A stretch of 64,000 nucleotides of DNA from CAYPNF01 sp964411985 (GTDB taxonomy: Bacteria; Verrucomicrobiota; Verrucomicrobiia; Limisphaerales; J093). The notes beneath the pieces are model-generated. The model searched no databases. It was not told the DNA's origin and saw only the letters and a program-made list of their open reading frames with translations. How positions within the stretch are numbered: position 1 is the stretch's first letter; each line of letters opens with the position of its first letter. This document shows positions 9,098-18,251 of the stretch, piece after piece. Both the position numbers and the translations under genes were made by a program. Location: the NCBI GenBank assembly GCA_964411985.1, contig CAYPNF010000028.1, positions 48,473 to 112,472 on the forward strand, read 5' to 3'.

Positions 9098-12000
9098 ATG
9101 AAAACGTTACTCACACTCCTGACCTTCCTCGCGCTGTCGCTGTCCGTTCTCGCGGCCGATGTCACCGGCATTTGGAAATCCGAATTCGACTCCCAGATCG
9201 GCCACCAAGTCTACACCTTCACCTTCAAGCAGGAAGGGGCGAAGTTGACCGGGAAAGCCAATTCGGAGGCTGGCGAGCGGAAGCGCGAAGCCGAACTGAA
9301 AGAAGGCAAAGTGGACGGTGACACGGTTTCCTTCTTCGAGATGCTGAGCATCCAGGACAGGGAGATCCGCATCGGCTACACCGGAAAGCTCTCAGCCGGC
9401 GGCAACGAAATCACCTTCACGCGCGAGGTGGGTGAGTATGCCAAAACGGAGATCGTGGCCAGGCGGGAACAGAGCTCCGCCGCTGGGCCAAATGCGACGA
9501 AGAGGTTCCGGATCAAAGCCGGCAAGTCGGAGTCGGTCAAAGACGCGGAGGGCAACGTCTGGCTGGCCGACCAGGGCTTCGAGGGTGGCCAAACGATCGA
9601 AAGGCCCGACATTCAGGTTGCCAACACGAAGAGTCCCGACCTCTACCGATCAGAACGCTACAGCATGGAGTCCTTTTCCTGGCCGGTGCCCAACGGGAAG
9701 TATGTGGTGAACCTCCACTTTGCGGAAACATTCGAGGGCATCACGGGGTCGGGTCAGCGCGTCTTCTCCTTCAACGTGCAAGGGCGTGAGTTCAAGGATT
9801 TCGACGTGTGGGTTAAGGCAGGCGGGGCTTTGAAGGCCTACGTCGAAACGGTCCCGGTCGAAGTCACGGACGGGAAGATCAAGGTGACCTTTACGCCCAA
9901 GGTTGAGAATCCCCAGATCTGCGCGATTGAGATTATTGCGCAAACAGGAGGCGAGACCGGTGCGGCAGCACCTGCGCCCACGGCGAAGTCGATCCGGATC
10001 AAAGCCGGCAAGTCGGAGTCGGTCAAAGACGCGGAGGGCAACGTCTGGCTGGCCGACCAGGGCTTCGAGGGTGGCCAAACGATCGAAAGGCCCGACATTC
10101 AGGTTGCCAACACGAAGAGTCCCGACCTCTACCGATCAGAACGCTACAGCATGGAGTCCTTTTCCTGGCCGGTGCCCAACGGGAAGTATGTGGTGAACCT
10201 CCACTTTGCGGAAACATTCGAGGGCATCACGGGGTCGGGTCAGCGCGTCTTCTCCTTCAACGTGCAAGGGCGTGAGTTCAAGGATTTCGACGTGTGGGTT
10301 AAGGCAGGCGGGGCTTTGAAGGCCTACGTCGAAACGGTCCCGGTCGAAGTCACGGACGGGAAGATCAAGGTGACCTTCACACCCAAGGTTGAGAACCCCC
10401 AGATCTGCGCGATGGAAATCGTCCCGCAATCAGGGTCAGGGGGCGGGTCCAGTGCGACAACGCCCGCTCCCGCCACAACCGCGCCTTCCGCTTCGGCGGA
10501 TGCCACGCCCGCTCCAGCTGCGCCCACGGGACCCACCGTTCTGCGAATTGACGCGGCCAAAGTCACCGGCAGGGTCAGTCCCATGCTTTACGGGCTGATG
10601 ACCGAGGAGATCAACTTTGCCTACGAAGGAGGAGTGTATGCGGAGTTGATTCGAAATCGCTCGTTCAAAGCGGATGCGGTCGTCCCACCTGTGACCCCAG
10701 ACACTTACGTGGTCGGCAAGTACCTTCCGGTTACTTTCAAGCCCGACACCAAGCCCCGGTTCTGGACCGTCGTCGGTGGTGCCTCGATGGTTCTCGACAC
10801 AAATACTCCGCTCAATGATTTCCTCAACGTTAGCCTCAAGCTCGACGCTGCGTCCGCATCGGTGGCTTCTCCCGTCGGCATTGCCAACGGTGGGTACTGG
10901 GGTATTCCCGTCAAGCCCAGCACCACCTATCATGTGTCGTTCTTCGCCAAGGCAGCCAGCGGCTTCCCCGGAACGGTTACGGTCAGCCTGGAGAGCGCGG
11001 ATGGCAAAACCACGTTCGCCAGCACGAAGATCTCCGGGTTGAGCGGCAATTGGAGGAAGTTCGAGACCACCCTTAAGACCAAGCGCGTCCTGGCCTCGAA
11101 GGACAACGTGTTCAAATTGACCACAACGACCCCGGGAACGCTTTGGCTTCAAAACGTCTCGCTCTTCCCGCCCACGTACAAGAATCGTAAGAACGGCAAC
11201 CGCACGGACATCATGGAACTGCTGGCCGCCATGCAGCCCAAATTCCTCCGCTTCCCGGGTGGCAATTATCTCGAGGGCAACGCGTTCAACCAGCGTTTCA
11301 TTTGGAAAGAAACCATCGGCCCGGTCGAGCAACGTCCCGGCCATCCCAGTTGCTGGGGTTACTGGTCCACCGACGGCATGGGACTGCTCGAATTCGCCGA
11401 GTGGTGCGAAGACCTCGACATGGAGCCGATCCTCGGCGTGTTCGCCGGCTATTGTTTGGGCCGGGGTGGGGTAATTCCCGCCGGGCCGGCGCTCGAACCT
11501 TACATTCAGGAAGCACTCGAGGAAATCGAGTATCTCATCGGCGACGCCCAATCCACCAAGTGGGGCGCGGAACGGGCGAAGAACGGCCATCCCAAGCCGT
11601 TCAAGTTGACTTACGTTGAAGTCGGTAACGAAGACTGGTTCGACCGCAGCGGCAGCTACGACGGACGCTTCACTCAGTTCTACGACGCTATCAGGGCGAA
11701 GTATCCGCACCTGAAGATCATGTCCTCGTGGGGCTATGAGCAACCCGAAAAGGGTTCTGTGAAGAGCCGCACACCGGATCTGGTGGACGAACATTTCTAT
11801 CGCAACATGGAAGAGATGATGGCGCAGGCGTTCCGGTACGACACGTACTCGCGGACGAATCCGACCAAGATCTTCTGCGGGGAATGGGCCACGCGCGTCG
11901 GTTCGCCCACCCCCAACATGTCTGGCGCGCTCGGCGACGGCGCGTGGATGACCTGCATGGAACGTAATTCCGACATTGTCCTGCTGTCCTGCTATGCGCC

Positions 12001-12526
12001 GCTCTTCGTCAACGTGAGCCAGTTGACCGGGAATGGGCGTTCGATGCAGTGGAGTTCGGACCTGATCGGCTACGATGCGCTGACCAGCTACGGCTCGCCC
12101 GCGTATCACGCGCAGCAGATGTTCAGCTCGATGCACGGCGATGAGATTCTAGCGACGGACTCGCAGAACATTCCCATGCGTTCGTGGCAGCGGCCCGGTC
12201 GCTCGGGGGCGACCGGACCGGCGCAGCAGCTCCGCGAGGTTTTCTTTGATGCCACCCGCGATTCGAAGCGCGGCGTCATTTATCTGAAGGTCGTGAATAC
12301 CGCTGGGGTGGTGCAGCGCATCAACGTCCAGATCCAAGGTGCAAAGTCCATCAGTTCCAAGGGCGAAGCGGTCGTCCTCGCGGCCAGCAAGCTGGACGAC
12401 ACCAACTCCATCACCGAGCCGAACAAGATCATTCCGCGGACGGAGAAAGTCAGTGGCCTGAGTGCTGATTTCACCCGGGAACTGCCCCCGTATTCGGTCA
12501 CGGTGCTAAAAGTGAATTCGAAGTAA
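9098..12526 (+). CDS. GH51 alpha-L-arabinofuranosidase with lipocalin-like and two malectin-like domains
   Basis: 1142 residues, the largest enzyme of the cluster. After a signal peptide (to LAAD) come a lipocalin-like module (about 20-125) shared with the esterase at 434, two malectin-like modules (about 137-285 and 299-447), a Ser/Pro/Ala-rich linker (about 448-480) and the GH51 catalytic region starting ITGRV-like at VTGRVSPMLYGLMTEEINFA. A carbohydrate-binding beta-sandwich (about 560-690) is inserted before the barrel. Acid/base Glu845 lies in VGNEDWF and nucleophile Glu929 in FCGEWAT. The two malectin-like modules are encoded by identical DNA over 384 bases. The enzyme would release arabinose from arabinoxylan or arabinan. 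Confidence 0.92.
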   Translation: MKTLLTLLTFLALSLSVLAADVTGIWKSEFDSQIGHQVYTFTFKQEGAKLTGKANSEAGERKREAELKEGKVDGDTVSFFEMLSIQDREIRIGYTGKLSAGGNEITFTREVGEYAKTEIVARREQSSAAGPNATKRFRIKAGKSESVKDAEGNVWLADQGFEGGQTIERPDIQVANTKSPDLYRSERYSMESFSWPVPNGKYVVNLHFAETFEGITGSGQRVFSFNVQGREFKDFDVWVKAGGALKAYVETVPVEVTDGKIKVTFTPKVENPQICAIEIIAQTGGETGAAAPAPTAKSIRIKAGKSESVKDAEGNVWLADQGFEGGQTIERPDIQVANTKSPDLYRSERYSMESFSWPVPNGKYVVNLHFAETFEGITGSGQRVFSFNVQGREFKDFDVWVKAGGALKAYVETVPVEVTDGKIKVTFTPKVENPQICAMEIVPQSGSGGGSSATTPAPATTAPSASADATPAPAAPTGPTVLRIDAAKVTGRVSPMLYGLMTEEINFAYEGGVYAELIRNRSFKADAVVPPVTPDTYVVGKYLPVTFKPDTKPRFWTVVGGASMVLDTNTPLNDFLNVSLKLDAASASVASPVGIANGGYWGIPVKPSTTYHVSFFAKAASGFPGTVTVSLESADGKTTFASTKISGLSGNWRKFETTLKTKRVLASKDNVFKLTTTTPGTLWLQNVSLFPPTYKNRKNGNRTDIMELLAAMQPKFLRFPGGNYLEGNAFNQRFIWKETIGPVEQRPGHPSCWGYWSTDGMGLLEFAEWCEDLDMEPILGVFAGYCLGRGGVIPAGPALEPYIQEALEEIEYLIGDAQSTKWGAERAKNGHPKPFKLTYVEVGNEDWFDRSGSYDGRFTQFYDAIRAKYPHLKIMSSWGYEQPEKGSVKSRTPDLVDEHFYRNMEEMMAQAFRYDTYSRTNPTKIFCGEWATRVGSPTPNMSGALGDGAWMTCMERNSDIVLLSCYAPLFVNVSQLTGNGRSMQWSSDLIGYDALTSYGSPAYHAQQMFSSMHGDEILATDSQNIPMRSWQRPGRSGATGPAQQLREVFFDATRDSKRGVIYLKVVNTAGVVQRINVQIQGAKSISSKGEAVVLAASKLDDTNSITEPNKIIPRTEKVSGLSADFTRELPPYSVTVLKVNSK
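9508..10377 (+). repeat. Tandem duplication of a malectin-like module (486-bp period, 384 bp identical)
   Basis: Bases 9508-9891 match 9994-10377 without a difference that I can find by reading both copies line by line. The period is 486 bases (162 codons), so the frame is kept. The remaining ~100 bases of each unit (end of module plus linker) have diverged. This is a direct, in-frame duplication inside the GH51 gene. Confidence 0.95.
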
Positions 12527-12550
12527 CCTCGCAACACCCATCGCTGGGGT

Positions 12551-14098
12551 ATGAAGATGAAAACGATCTCTGTGCTGACTTTGCTGACAGGCGGACTCGT
12601 CGCGCTCGCCCAAAGCAACTCGCCGCCCGTCATGACCGAATACGGCCTTGTGCGGGGCGTTGTCGAGAAAGACCTGATCGTCTACCGTGGCATCCCGTTT
12701 GCTGCGCCGCCTGTTGGGGACCTTCGCTGGCGGCCACCGCAGCCCGCTGGAAAGTGGGACGGCGTGCGCGATGCCACGAAGTTCGCACCAGATCCATACC
12801 AGGGGAACGGTGGCGGCAATGTGAGCGAGGATTGTCTGTATCTGAACATCTGGACTCCCGCCAAGTCTGGCGCCGAACGCATTCCTGTGCTCGTCTGGAT
12901 TTACGGCGGCGGCTTCGCCGGTGGCTCCACCTCCACCCCGGTGCACAACGGTGAATACCTCGCGCGCAAGGGTGTCGTGCTGGTCAGCATCAACTACCGA
13001 GTCGGCTCTCTGGGTTTCCTCGCTCATCCGCAACTTAGCGCCGAGTCTCCGCGCAAGGTTTCTGGCAACTACGGCCTCCTCGACCAGGTGGCGGGTCTCC
13101 AGTGGGTGCGGCAGAACATAGCTAAGTTCGGCGGTGATCCGGGCCGCATTACCATTTTCGGCGAATCCGCTGGGGGCATCGCCGTTAGCATGCTTTGCGC
13201 ATCGCCTGAAGCGAAAGGCTTGTTCCAAGGCGCGATCTCGCAGAGCGGCGGTTCTTTTGGCCCGACCCGGCCCACCACTTACCCGGGCGAGAACATGAAG
13301 ACCCTGAGCTTGGCCGAGAAGGAAGGAGTGGCCTTCACAACATCCGCCGGGGTGGCGTCACTTGCCGATCTTCGCCGCATCGCTCCCGGCGACCTGCCGC
13401 GTGGTCGCGGCTGGCCCATCGTGGACGGCTGGGTGATTCCCGACGACCAATACAAGCTTTACGAAGCGGGCAACTACAACGACGTGGACATCCTCGTCGG
13501 CTACAACTCCGACGAAGGCCTGAGCTTCTCCCGCGAACGCACCCCCGCCGAGTTCATAGCCAACGTGGAGAAACGCTACGGTCCCTTCGCTGATAAGCTC
13601 CTCAAGGCGTATCCGGTCGGCGAGACCAGCGTTCCCAAAACGGCTCGCGACCTGATGCGTGACGCGGCATTCGGCTGGCAGACTTGGACCTGGGCCCGCC
13701 TACAGACGCGGACGGGCAAGTCTAAGGTCTTTTACTATTACTTTGACCAGCATCCCCAGCGTGCGGAAGGCTCGCCTCAATCCGACCATGGCATGCCGCA
13801 TGGCGTGGACGTGCCCTACGTTTTTCAAACGCTGGACCGCAAGAGGCCTGACATCACTGCCGGGGACCTGGCGATCTCGGAGACGGTGGCGACTTACTGG
13901 GTCAACTTTGCCAAGCGCGGCGACCCGAATGGGCCGGGTGTGCCGGTGTGGCCACGCTTCACCGAGAAGGACGGCAAGGTGATGTATTTCAAGGATCAGG
14001 CCCAGCTCGGGCCGGTCCCCAGCGCCGACGCGCTCGAGGTGCTCGACTCCTACTTTGCGTGGCGCCGGACGCCGGAAGGTCAGGCCTGGGCGAAATAG
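12551..14098 (+). CDS. Secreted type-B carboxylesterase
   Basis: 515 residues with a short signal peptide (MKMKTISVL to LAQS). The carboxylesterase type B signatures are clear: YRGIPFAAPPVGDLRW near the N-terminus, EDCLYLNIW, YGGGF oxyanion, and GESAGG with nucleophile Ser206; SDEG and DHGMPHGVD carry the acid and His. Substrates of the family are broad esters; in this setting removal of acyl groups from plant cell-wall polymers is likely, though the substrate cannot be read from sequence. It starts 24 bases after the GH51 gene and precedes the CE6-like gene by 42 bases. Confidence 0.9.
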   Translation: MKMKTISVLTLLTGGLVALAQSNSPPVMTEYGLVRGVVEKDLIVYRGIPFAAPPVGDLRWRPPQPAGKWDGVRDATKFAPDPYQGNGGGNVSEDCLYLNIWTPAKSGAERIPVLVWIYGGGFAGGSTSTPVHNGEYLARKGVVLVSINYRVGSLGFLAHPQLSAESPRKVSGNYGLLDQVAGLQWVRQNIAKFGGDPGRITIFGESAGGIAVSMLCASPEAKGLFQGAISQSGGSFGPTRPTTYPGENMKTLSLAEKEGVAFTTSAGVASLADLRRIAPGDLPRGRGWPIVDGWVIPDDQYKLYEAGNYNDVDILVGYNSDEGLSFSRERTPAEFIANVEKRYGPFADKLLKAYPVGETSVPKTARDLMRDAAFGWQTWTWARLQTRTGKSKVFYYYFDQHPQRAEGSPQSDHGMPHGVDVPYVFQTLDRKRPDITAGDLAISETVATYWVNFAKRGDPNGPGVPVWPRFTEKDGKVMYFKDQAQLGPVPSADALEVLDSYFAWRRTPEGQAWAK

Positions 14099-14140
14099 AG
14101 CCTGAACGGACTCACGTCCGCTACCACAGGAACTGGAACC

Positions 14141-15073
14141 ATGACAATCACGGATTCTCTGAAATCGCTTTTGCTCCTCCCGCTTCTGGCCTTGGTTGGC
14201 TGCACCACGCCGAAAACAGACCCGACCGCGGCTTCCGCCGATCCGAAGTTCCACATCTACCTCTGTTTCGGCCAGTCGAACATGGAAGCCGGAGCCCGGC
14301 CCGAACCGCAAGACCAGGGCGAGTTGGACCCACGCTTCCAGATGCTCGCGGCGGTGGATATGCCGCGGCTGAATCGCACCAACGGCAATTGGTATGTGGC
14401 TACACCGCCGCTCAACCGGCAGGAAAACAACATGGGTCCGGTGGACTGGTTTGGCCGGAACATGGTTGCGAATCTGCCGCAAGATTGCCGCGTGGGCGTG
14501 ATTAATGTGTCCGTCGCCGGGGCCAAGATCGAGCTTTGGGAGAAGGACACCTGCACCAACTACCTCAACAGCGCCGCGTCCTGGATGCAGAACATCTGCA
14601 AGCAATACGATGGCAATCCGTATCAGCGTTTGGTGACGATGGCGAAACTTGCGCAGCAGAAAGGCGTGATCAAAGGCATCCTGCTCCACCAGGGCGAATC
14701 CAATCCCGGCGACCAGCAATGGTGCAATAAGGTCAAAGGCATTTATGAAGACCTGACGAAAGACCTGAAGCTCAATCCTGACGAAGTGCCTTTGCTCGCC
14801 GGCGAACTGGTGAGCGCCGAGGAGAAGGGCAGGTGCGCAGCTTTCAACTCTAATGTGCTGGCGAATCTGCCCAAGACGCTCTCCAACGCGCACATCATTT
14901 CATCGCAGGGTTGTTTGGGAACCGGCGATGGACTGCACTTCGCGATTGCTGGAATGCGTGAACTTGGCAAACGATACGCCCAGCAGATGTTGAAGCTCCA
15001 AGGCATTTCGTTCAGGGAATCGGAACGGCCAGGGCTTCTGCCAACTGCAGCGGCTCAGCCTGCGGCGAATTGA
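14141..15073 (+). CDS. SGNH acetylesterase lipoprotein (CE6/SASA family)
   Basis: 310 residues. The N-terminus has a lipobox, LVGC, so the protein is probably lipid-anchored. The SGNH/SASA fold shows FGQSNME with nucleophile Ser46, LLHQGESNPG for the oxyanion block and GDGLHFAIAGM with the catalytic Asp-x-x-His. Family members deacetylate xylan (CE6) or sialate; with a GH10 xylanase in the same run, acetylxylan is the better guess. The C-terminus is a short Ala/Pro tail after the last helix. Confidence 0.88.
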   Translation: MTITDSLKSLLLLPLLALVGCTTPKTDPTAASADPKFHIYLCFGQSNMEAGARPEPQDQGELDPRFQMLAAVDMPRLNRTNGNWYVATPPLNRQENNMGPVDWFGRNMVANLPQDCRVGVINVSVAGAKIELWEKDTCTNYLNSAASWMQNICKQYDGNPYQRLVTMAKLAQQKGVIKGILLHQGESNPGDQQWCNKVKGIYEDLTKDLKLNPDEVPLLAGELVSAEEKGRCAAFNSNVLANLPKTLSNAHIISSQGCLGTGDGLHFAIAGMRELGKRYAQQMLKLQGISFRESERPGLLPTAAAQPAAN

Positions 15074-15092
15074 ATTTGTGAACTGGAAACCT

Positions 15093-16031
15093 ATGACCAT
15101 TTTGGGCATTTTCTCATCGGGCGCGGCCGCCGGGCTGCTGCTGGTGGCACTGAGCGGGTGTTCGACGACCGACGTGTCGCCGAGCGCTTCAGCTATCTCG
15201 ACGGAAACCGGCAGTAGGACGGTCGAAGATGGCGGGACGGGTCCTTACCAAGCTCTGATGGCGTCTGACCGCACCCTGTCGACCCACACCATTTTCCGGC
15301 CTAAAGACCTGGGCGCATTTGGCAGGAAGACGAAACTTCCCATCATCGCCTGGGGCAACGGGGCTTGCGCCAATTCACCCTGGGAGCATGTGAATTTCTT
15401 GTCCGAGGTGGCCTCGCATGGTTTTCTCGTTGTGGCAATTGGTCCGATGCCCCGGGAAGGCCAACGCGGGGGCGCCGGCGGTCCCACGAAAGCGGCGATG
15501 TTGACCGACGCGATCGATTGGGCCATCGCGCAGAACAGCGACAAGTCGAGCCAGTATTACCACAAACTCGATCCTGCACGAATCGCGGTCGCGGGCATGT
15601 CCTGCGGCGGTTTGCAGGCGTTGGAGGTCGCCCCGGACACCCGCATCACGACGGCGATGATCTGCAACAGCGGCATTTTGCCCGACCCGGGTGCCGGCAT
15701 GGGGGGAATGCCCAAGTTGACCAAGACGCAGTTGGAGAAACTGCACACGCCGGTCATCTATATCCTGGGGGGCGAGAAGGACATCGCTTACAACAACGGC
15801 ATGGATGACTTTCGCCGCATCAACCAGTTGCCTGTGTTCATGGCGAACCTGAACGTCGGTCACGGGGGCACGTATTCTCAACCCCACGGCGGCGATTTTG
15901 CGAAGGTCGCGACGGCCTGGTTCCAGTGGCAACTCAAGGGCCACAAACAGGCCGCCATGATGTTCGAGGGCGAACCCTGCGGCGTAGCCAAAATGTCCGG
16001 CTGGAAAGTGGAGAAAAAGCACATCCGCTAA
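15093..16031 (+). CDS. Alpha/beta hydrolase lipoprotein
   Basis: 312 residues from the ATG at 15093; a GTG at 15078 would add five residues. A lipobox, LSGC, follows a hydrophobic stretch. The catalytic domain has AWGNGACANSPW for the oxyanion region, nucleophile Ser170 in AGMSCGGLQ, and a late NVGHGGTY with the His. It resembles dienelactone-hydrolase/polyester-hydrolase-like proteins often found next to glycosidases; no specific substrate is recognisable. It lies only 19 bases after the CE6-like gene, so it is probably expressed with it. Confidence 0.75.
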   Translation: MTILGIFSSGAAAGLLLVALSGCSTTDVSPSASAISTETGSRTVEDGGTGPYQALMASDRTLSTHTIFRPKDLGAFGRKTKLPIIAWGNGACANSPWEHVNFLSEVASHGFLVVAIGPMPREGQRGGAGGPTKAAMLTDAIDWAIAQNSDKSSQYYHKLDPARIAVAGMSCGGLQALEVAPDTRITTAMICNSGILPDPGAGMGGMPKLTKTQLEKLHTPVIYILGGEKDIAYNNGMDDFRRINQLPVFMANLNVGHGGTYSQPHGGDFAKVATAWFQWQLKGHKQAAMMFEGEPCGVAKMSGWKVEKKHIR

Positions 16032-16106
16032 GCGGCTTGGAACTCCAGATCTACCTTGATGCCAACACCCATTCGACTTCACTCGGCAAGCGCCCTAAGC
16101 CTCATT

Positions 16107-18215
16107 ATGCACCGAACACTCTCCCATCTCCTCGTTATCGCCACGCTGCTGGCTGGCAGTACCGTGTCGTCCCTCGCCGCTCCAGCCGATTCCTCCGGGC
16201 TTCCGCCCGCAGCGACCAAGCACTGGACTGCCGACAACGGCAATGGCACCTACTCGAATCCGCTGTTCTACGAGGAGTTCGAGGACCCGGACGTGATCCG
16301 CGTCGGGAGCGACTACTATCTCGCCGGCACAACCATGCACATGATGCCGGCGGTCCAGATCATGCATTCCAAGGACCTGGTGAACTGGGAATTGGCCGGC
16401 TATTGCACGAACAAGCTCGATCTGGGGCCGGCGTATCGTCTGGAAGGCGGAAATATCTACGGCCGTGGCATTTGGGCCCCATGTATTCGGTATCATCAGG
16501 AGATGTTCTACATTCTCTCCAACGTCAATGGAGCTGGGCTCCAGGTCTTCCGCTCCAAGTCGATTCACGGTCCGTGGGAGTGGAACCAACTGCCTGGCAG
16601 ACATGACATGTCTGTCCTCTTCGATGATGACGGCAAGGTGTACATTATTTCTGGGGCGGGCAGTCCCTATCCCATCGAGGAACTGACTCCCGACCTCAGA
16701 GCTTTCGTCCCCGGCTCCCGCCGCGAACTGGTCGGACGGATGGGGGAAGGTCACCATCTGTACAAGATCAACGGCAAGTATTTGGATGTGTCCGCGATTC
16801 CAGGTGGACCCGTCGACCAGATGGTTGCCATCGCTGATTCCACTGAGGGCCCTTGGAGAGTCGAGCGAATGGTCCAGGGCGAGTCCATGGGCGTGACGGC
16901 AGCCGCACCTGCGCGTGCGCAGGCCAATGATCGTGGACTTTGGATTCACCAGGGCGGTATTGTGGATACCCCTTCGGGGGAGTGGTGGAGCATCATTATG
17001 TCCGACCACGGCAGCGCGGGTCGCATGGTTTCGCTGGTGCCCATCACGTGGGATAACGGCTTTCCCCTGATCGGCTTGCCAGGCAACTTGCGCAAGGCAC
17101 CCAACACCTGGATCAAACCAAACACGGGCTATACCCAGAGCCCTAAGCCATCTTTTATTCATGACGACAACTTCGACCACGGCCCACTGAATCCACATTG
17201 GCAGTGGAACCACGTTCCCGACGATTCCAAGTGGTCCCTTACCGAGAAACCGGGTGTGCTGCGCCTGCATTCCTTGCCTGCTACGAACTTCTGGTCTGCC
17301 CGCAACAGCCTTTGCCAGCGTCCACCAGGACCTGAGTCCATCATGACTGTGGAAGTAGACACCAAGGGCATGACGGCGGGGGACACTGCGGGCTTGGGGC
17401 TGTTGAGCACCCCTTATGCCTGGATCGGTATCGTGAACACCCTCGGAGGCACGACGCTCCAAATGGTCCAGGGGATCGGTGGCGGACGCCGTGGCAGCTC
17501 TCCTGCTCCAAGCCCTGCGCCGGTTGTGGCCATAACCAATCCTCCAAACCACTTGTGGTTGCGCGTAGCGTGCAATTTTGACACCGACGAAGCCATCTTC
17601 AGCTGGAGCGCCGACGGGAAACAGTTTACGCCTGTAGGCCATCCCTTCACCATGACCTTCCAGTTGACGACGTTCCAGGGCGTGCGTCCTGCACTTTTGC
17701 ACTACAACGTGTTAGGCCAACCAGGAGGGTATGTTGACTTTGACAACTACACCGTGGAGGAGCCGCGTGCGCGTGGCGTGGAGCGCGAGATTCCGATGGG
17801 GAAGATCATCATGCTGACCAGTGGAGCTGATGGGAGCATCCTCGTGGCCGATACCCAGAGCAACGTGCTGGTGAATGTCGCTGCTGTTACTGGGGCTGCC
17901 ATCCGTACGGATGCGAAGTTCCTGGTCGTCGATCTGGGGAAGGGTCGGGTGGCGCTGAAGGCGGCCAACGGTCAGTTCGTTTCCATTGCGGGGGAAGGCG
18001 TCGGGTTGAAGGACCTCACCGGAAGGAGCCCGGGCGATGCGGAATCTTTCCAGTGGGTCAACTTGATGCGTGGGGATACCATGCTGATGTCATTGACCAA
18101 TCATCGCTACCTTGCCACCAAACCAAACGAGCCTGGACCGGCCACGGTTTCGGCCACCGGCCCGAGCCCGGCTCGCAAGGGCGGCGAATGCTTCAAGTGG
18201 AAGCCCGTCGAGTGA
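16107..18215 (+). CDS. GH43 beta-xylosidase/arabinofuranosidase with beta-trefoil end
   Basis: 702 residues from the ATG at 16107, which begins the signal peptide (MHRTLSHLLVIATLL to SSLAAP); the frame is open for 17 codons upstream. The five-bladed propeller has catalytic base Asp60 in FEDPDVIRVGSDYY, LFDDDGKVYI for the pKa-tuning Asp and Glu214 in MGEGHHLYK as acid. A concanavalin-like domain (about 350-545, FDHGPLNPHWQWN) follows as in beta-xylosidases. The last ~130 residues form a fascin-like beta-trefoil (LVVDLGKGRVALKAANGQFV, NHRYLAT), an unusual addition likely to bind glycan. It is the last intact gene of the run. Confidence 0.9.
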   Translation: MHRTLSHLLVIATLLAGSTVSSLAAPADSSGLPPAATKHWTADNGNGTYSNPLFYEEFEDPDVIRVGSDYYLAGTTMHMMPAVQIMHSKDLVNWELAGYCTNKLDLGPAYRLEGGNIYGRGIWAPCIRYHQEMFYILSNVNGAGLQVFRSKSIHGPWEWNQLPGRHDMSVLFDDDGKVYIISGAGSPYPIEELTPDLRAFVPGSRRELVGRMGEGHHLYKINGKYLDVSAIPGGPVDQMVAIADSTEGPWRVERMVQGESMGVTAAAPARAQANDRGLWIHQGGIVDTPSGEWWSIIMSDHGSAGRMVSLVPITWDNGFPLIGLPGNLRKAPNTWIKPNTGYTQSPKPSFIHDDNFDHGPLNPHWQWNHVPDDSKWSLTEKPGVLRLHSLPATNFWSARNSLCQRPPGPESIMTVEVDTKGMTAGDTAGLGLLSTPYAWIGIVNTLGGTTLQMVQGIGGGRRGSSPAPSPAPVVAITNPPNHLWLRVACNFDTDEAIFSWSADGKQFTPVGHPFTMTFQLTTFQGVRPALLHYNVLGQPGGYVDFDNYTVEEPRARGVEREIPMGKIIMLTSGADGSILVADTQSNVLVNVAAVTGAAIRTDAKFLVVDLGKGRVALKAANGQFVSIAGEGVGLKDLTGRSPGDAESFQWVNLMRGDTMLMSLTNHRYLATKPNEPGPATVSATGPSPARKGGECFKWKPVE

Positions 18216-18251
18216 CACTGGAGCGCTATTACGAAGGGCTGCTCTACATGA

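Noticed and set aside
10436..12136. Long open frame (566 codons) on the minus strand opposite GH51
   Set aside because: Antisense to a confirmed GH51 catalytic domain; no recognisable domain, composition typical of shadow frames in GC-rich DNA.
16095..17702. 535-codon minus-strand open frame opposite GH43
   Set aside because: No motif or signal; the plus strand carries a full GH43 protein with its active-site residues.
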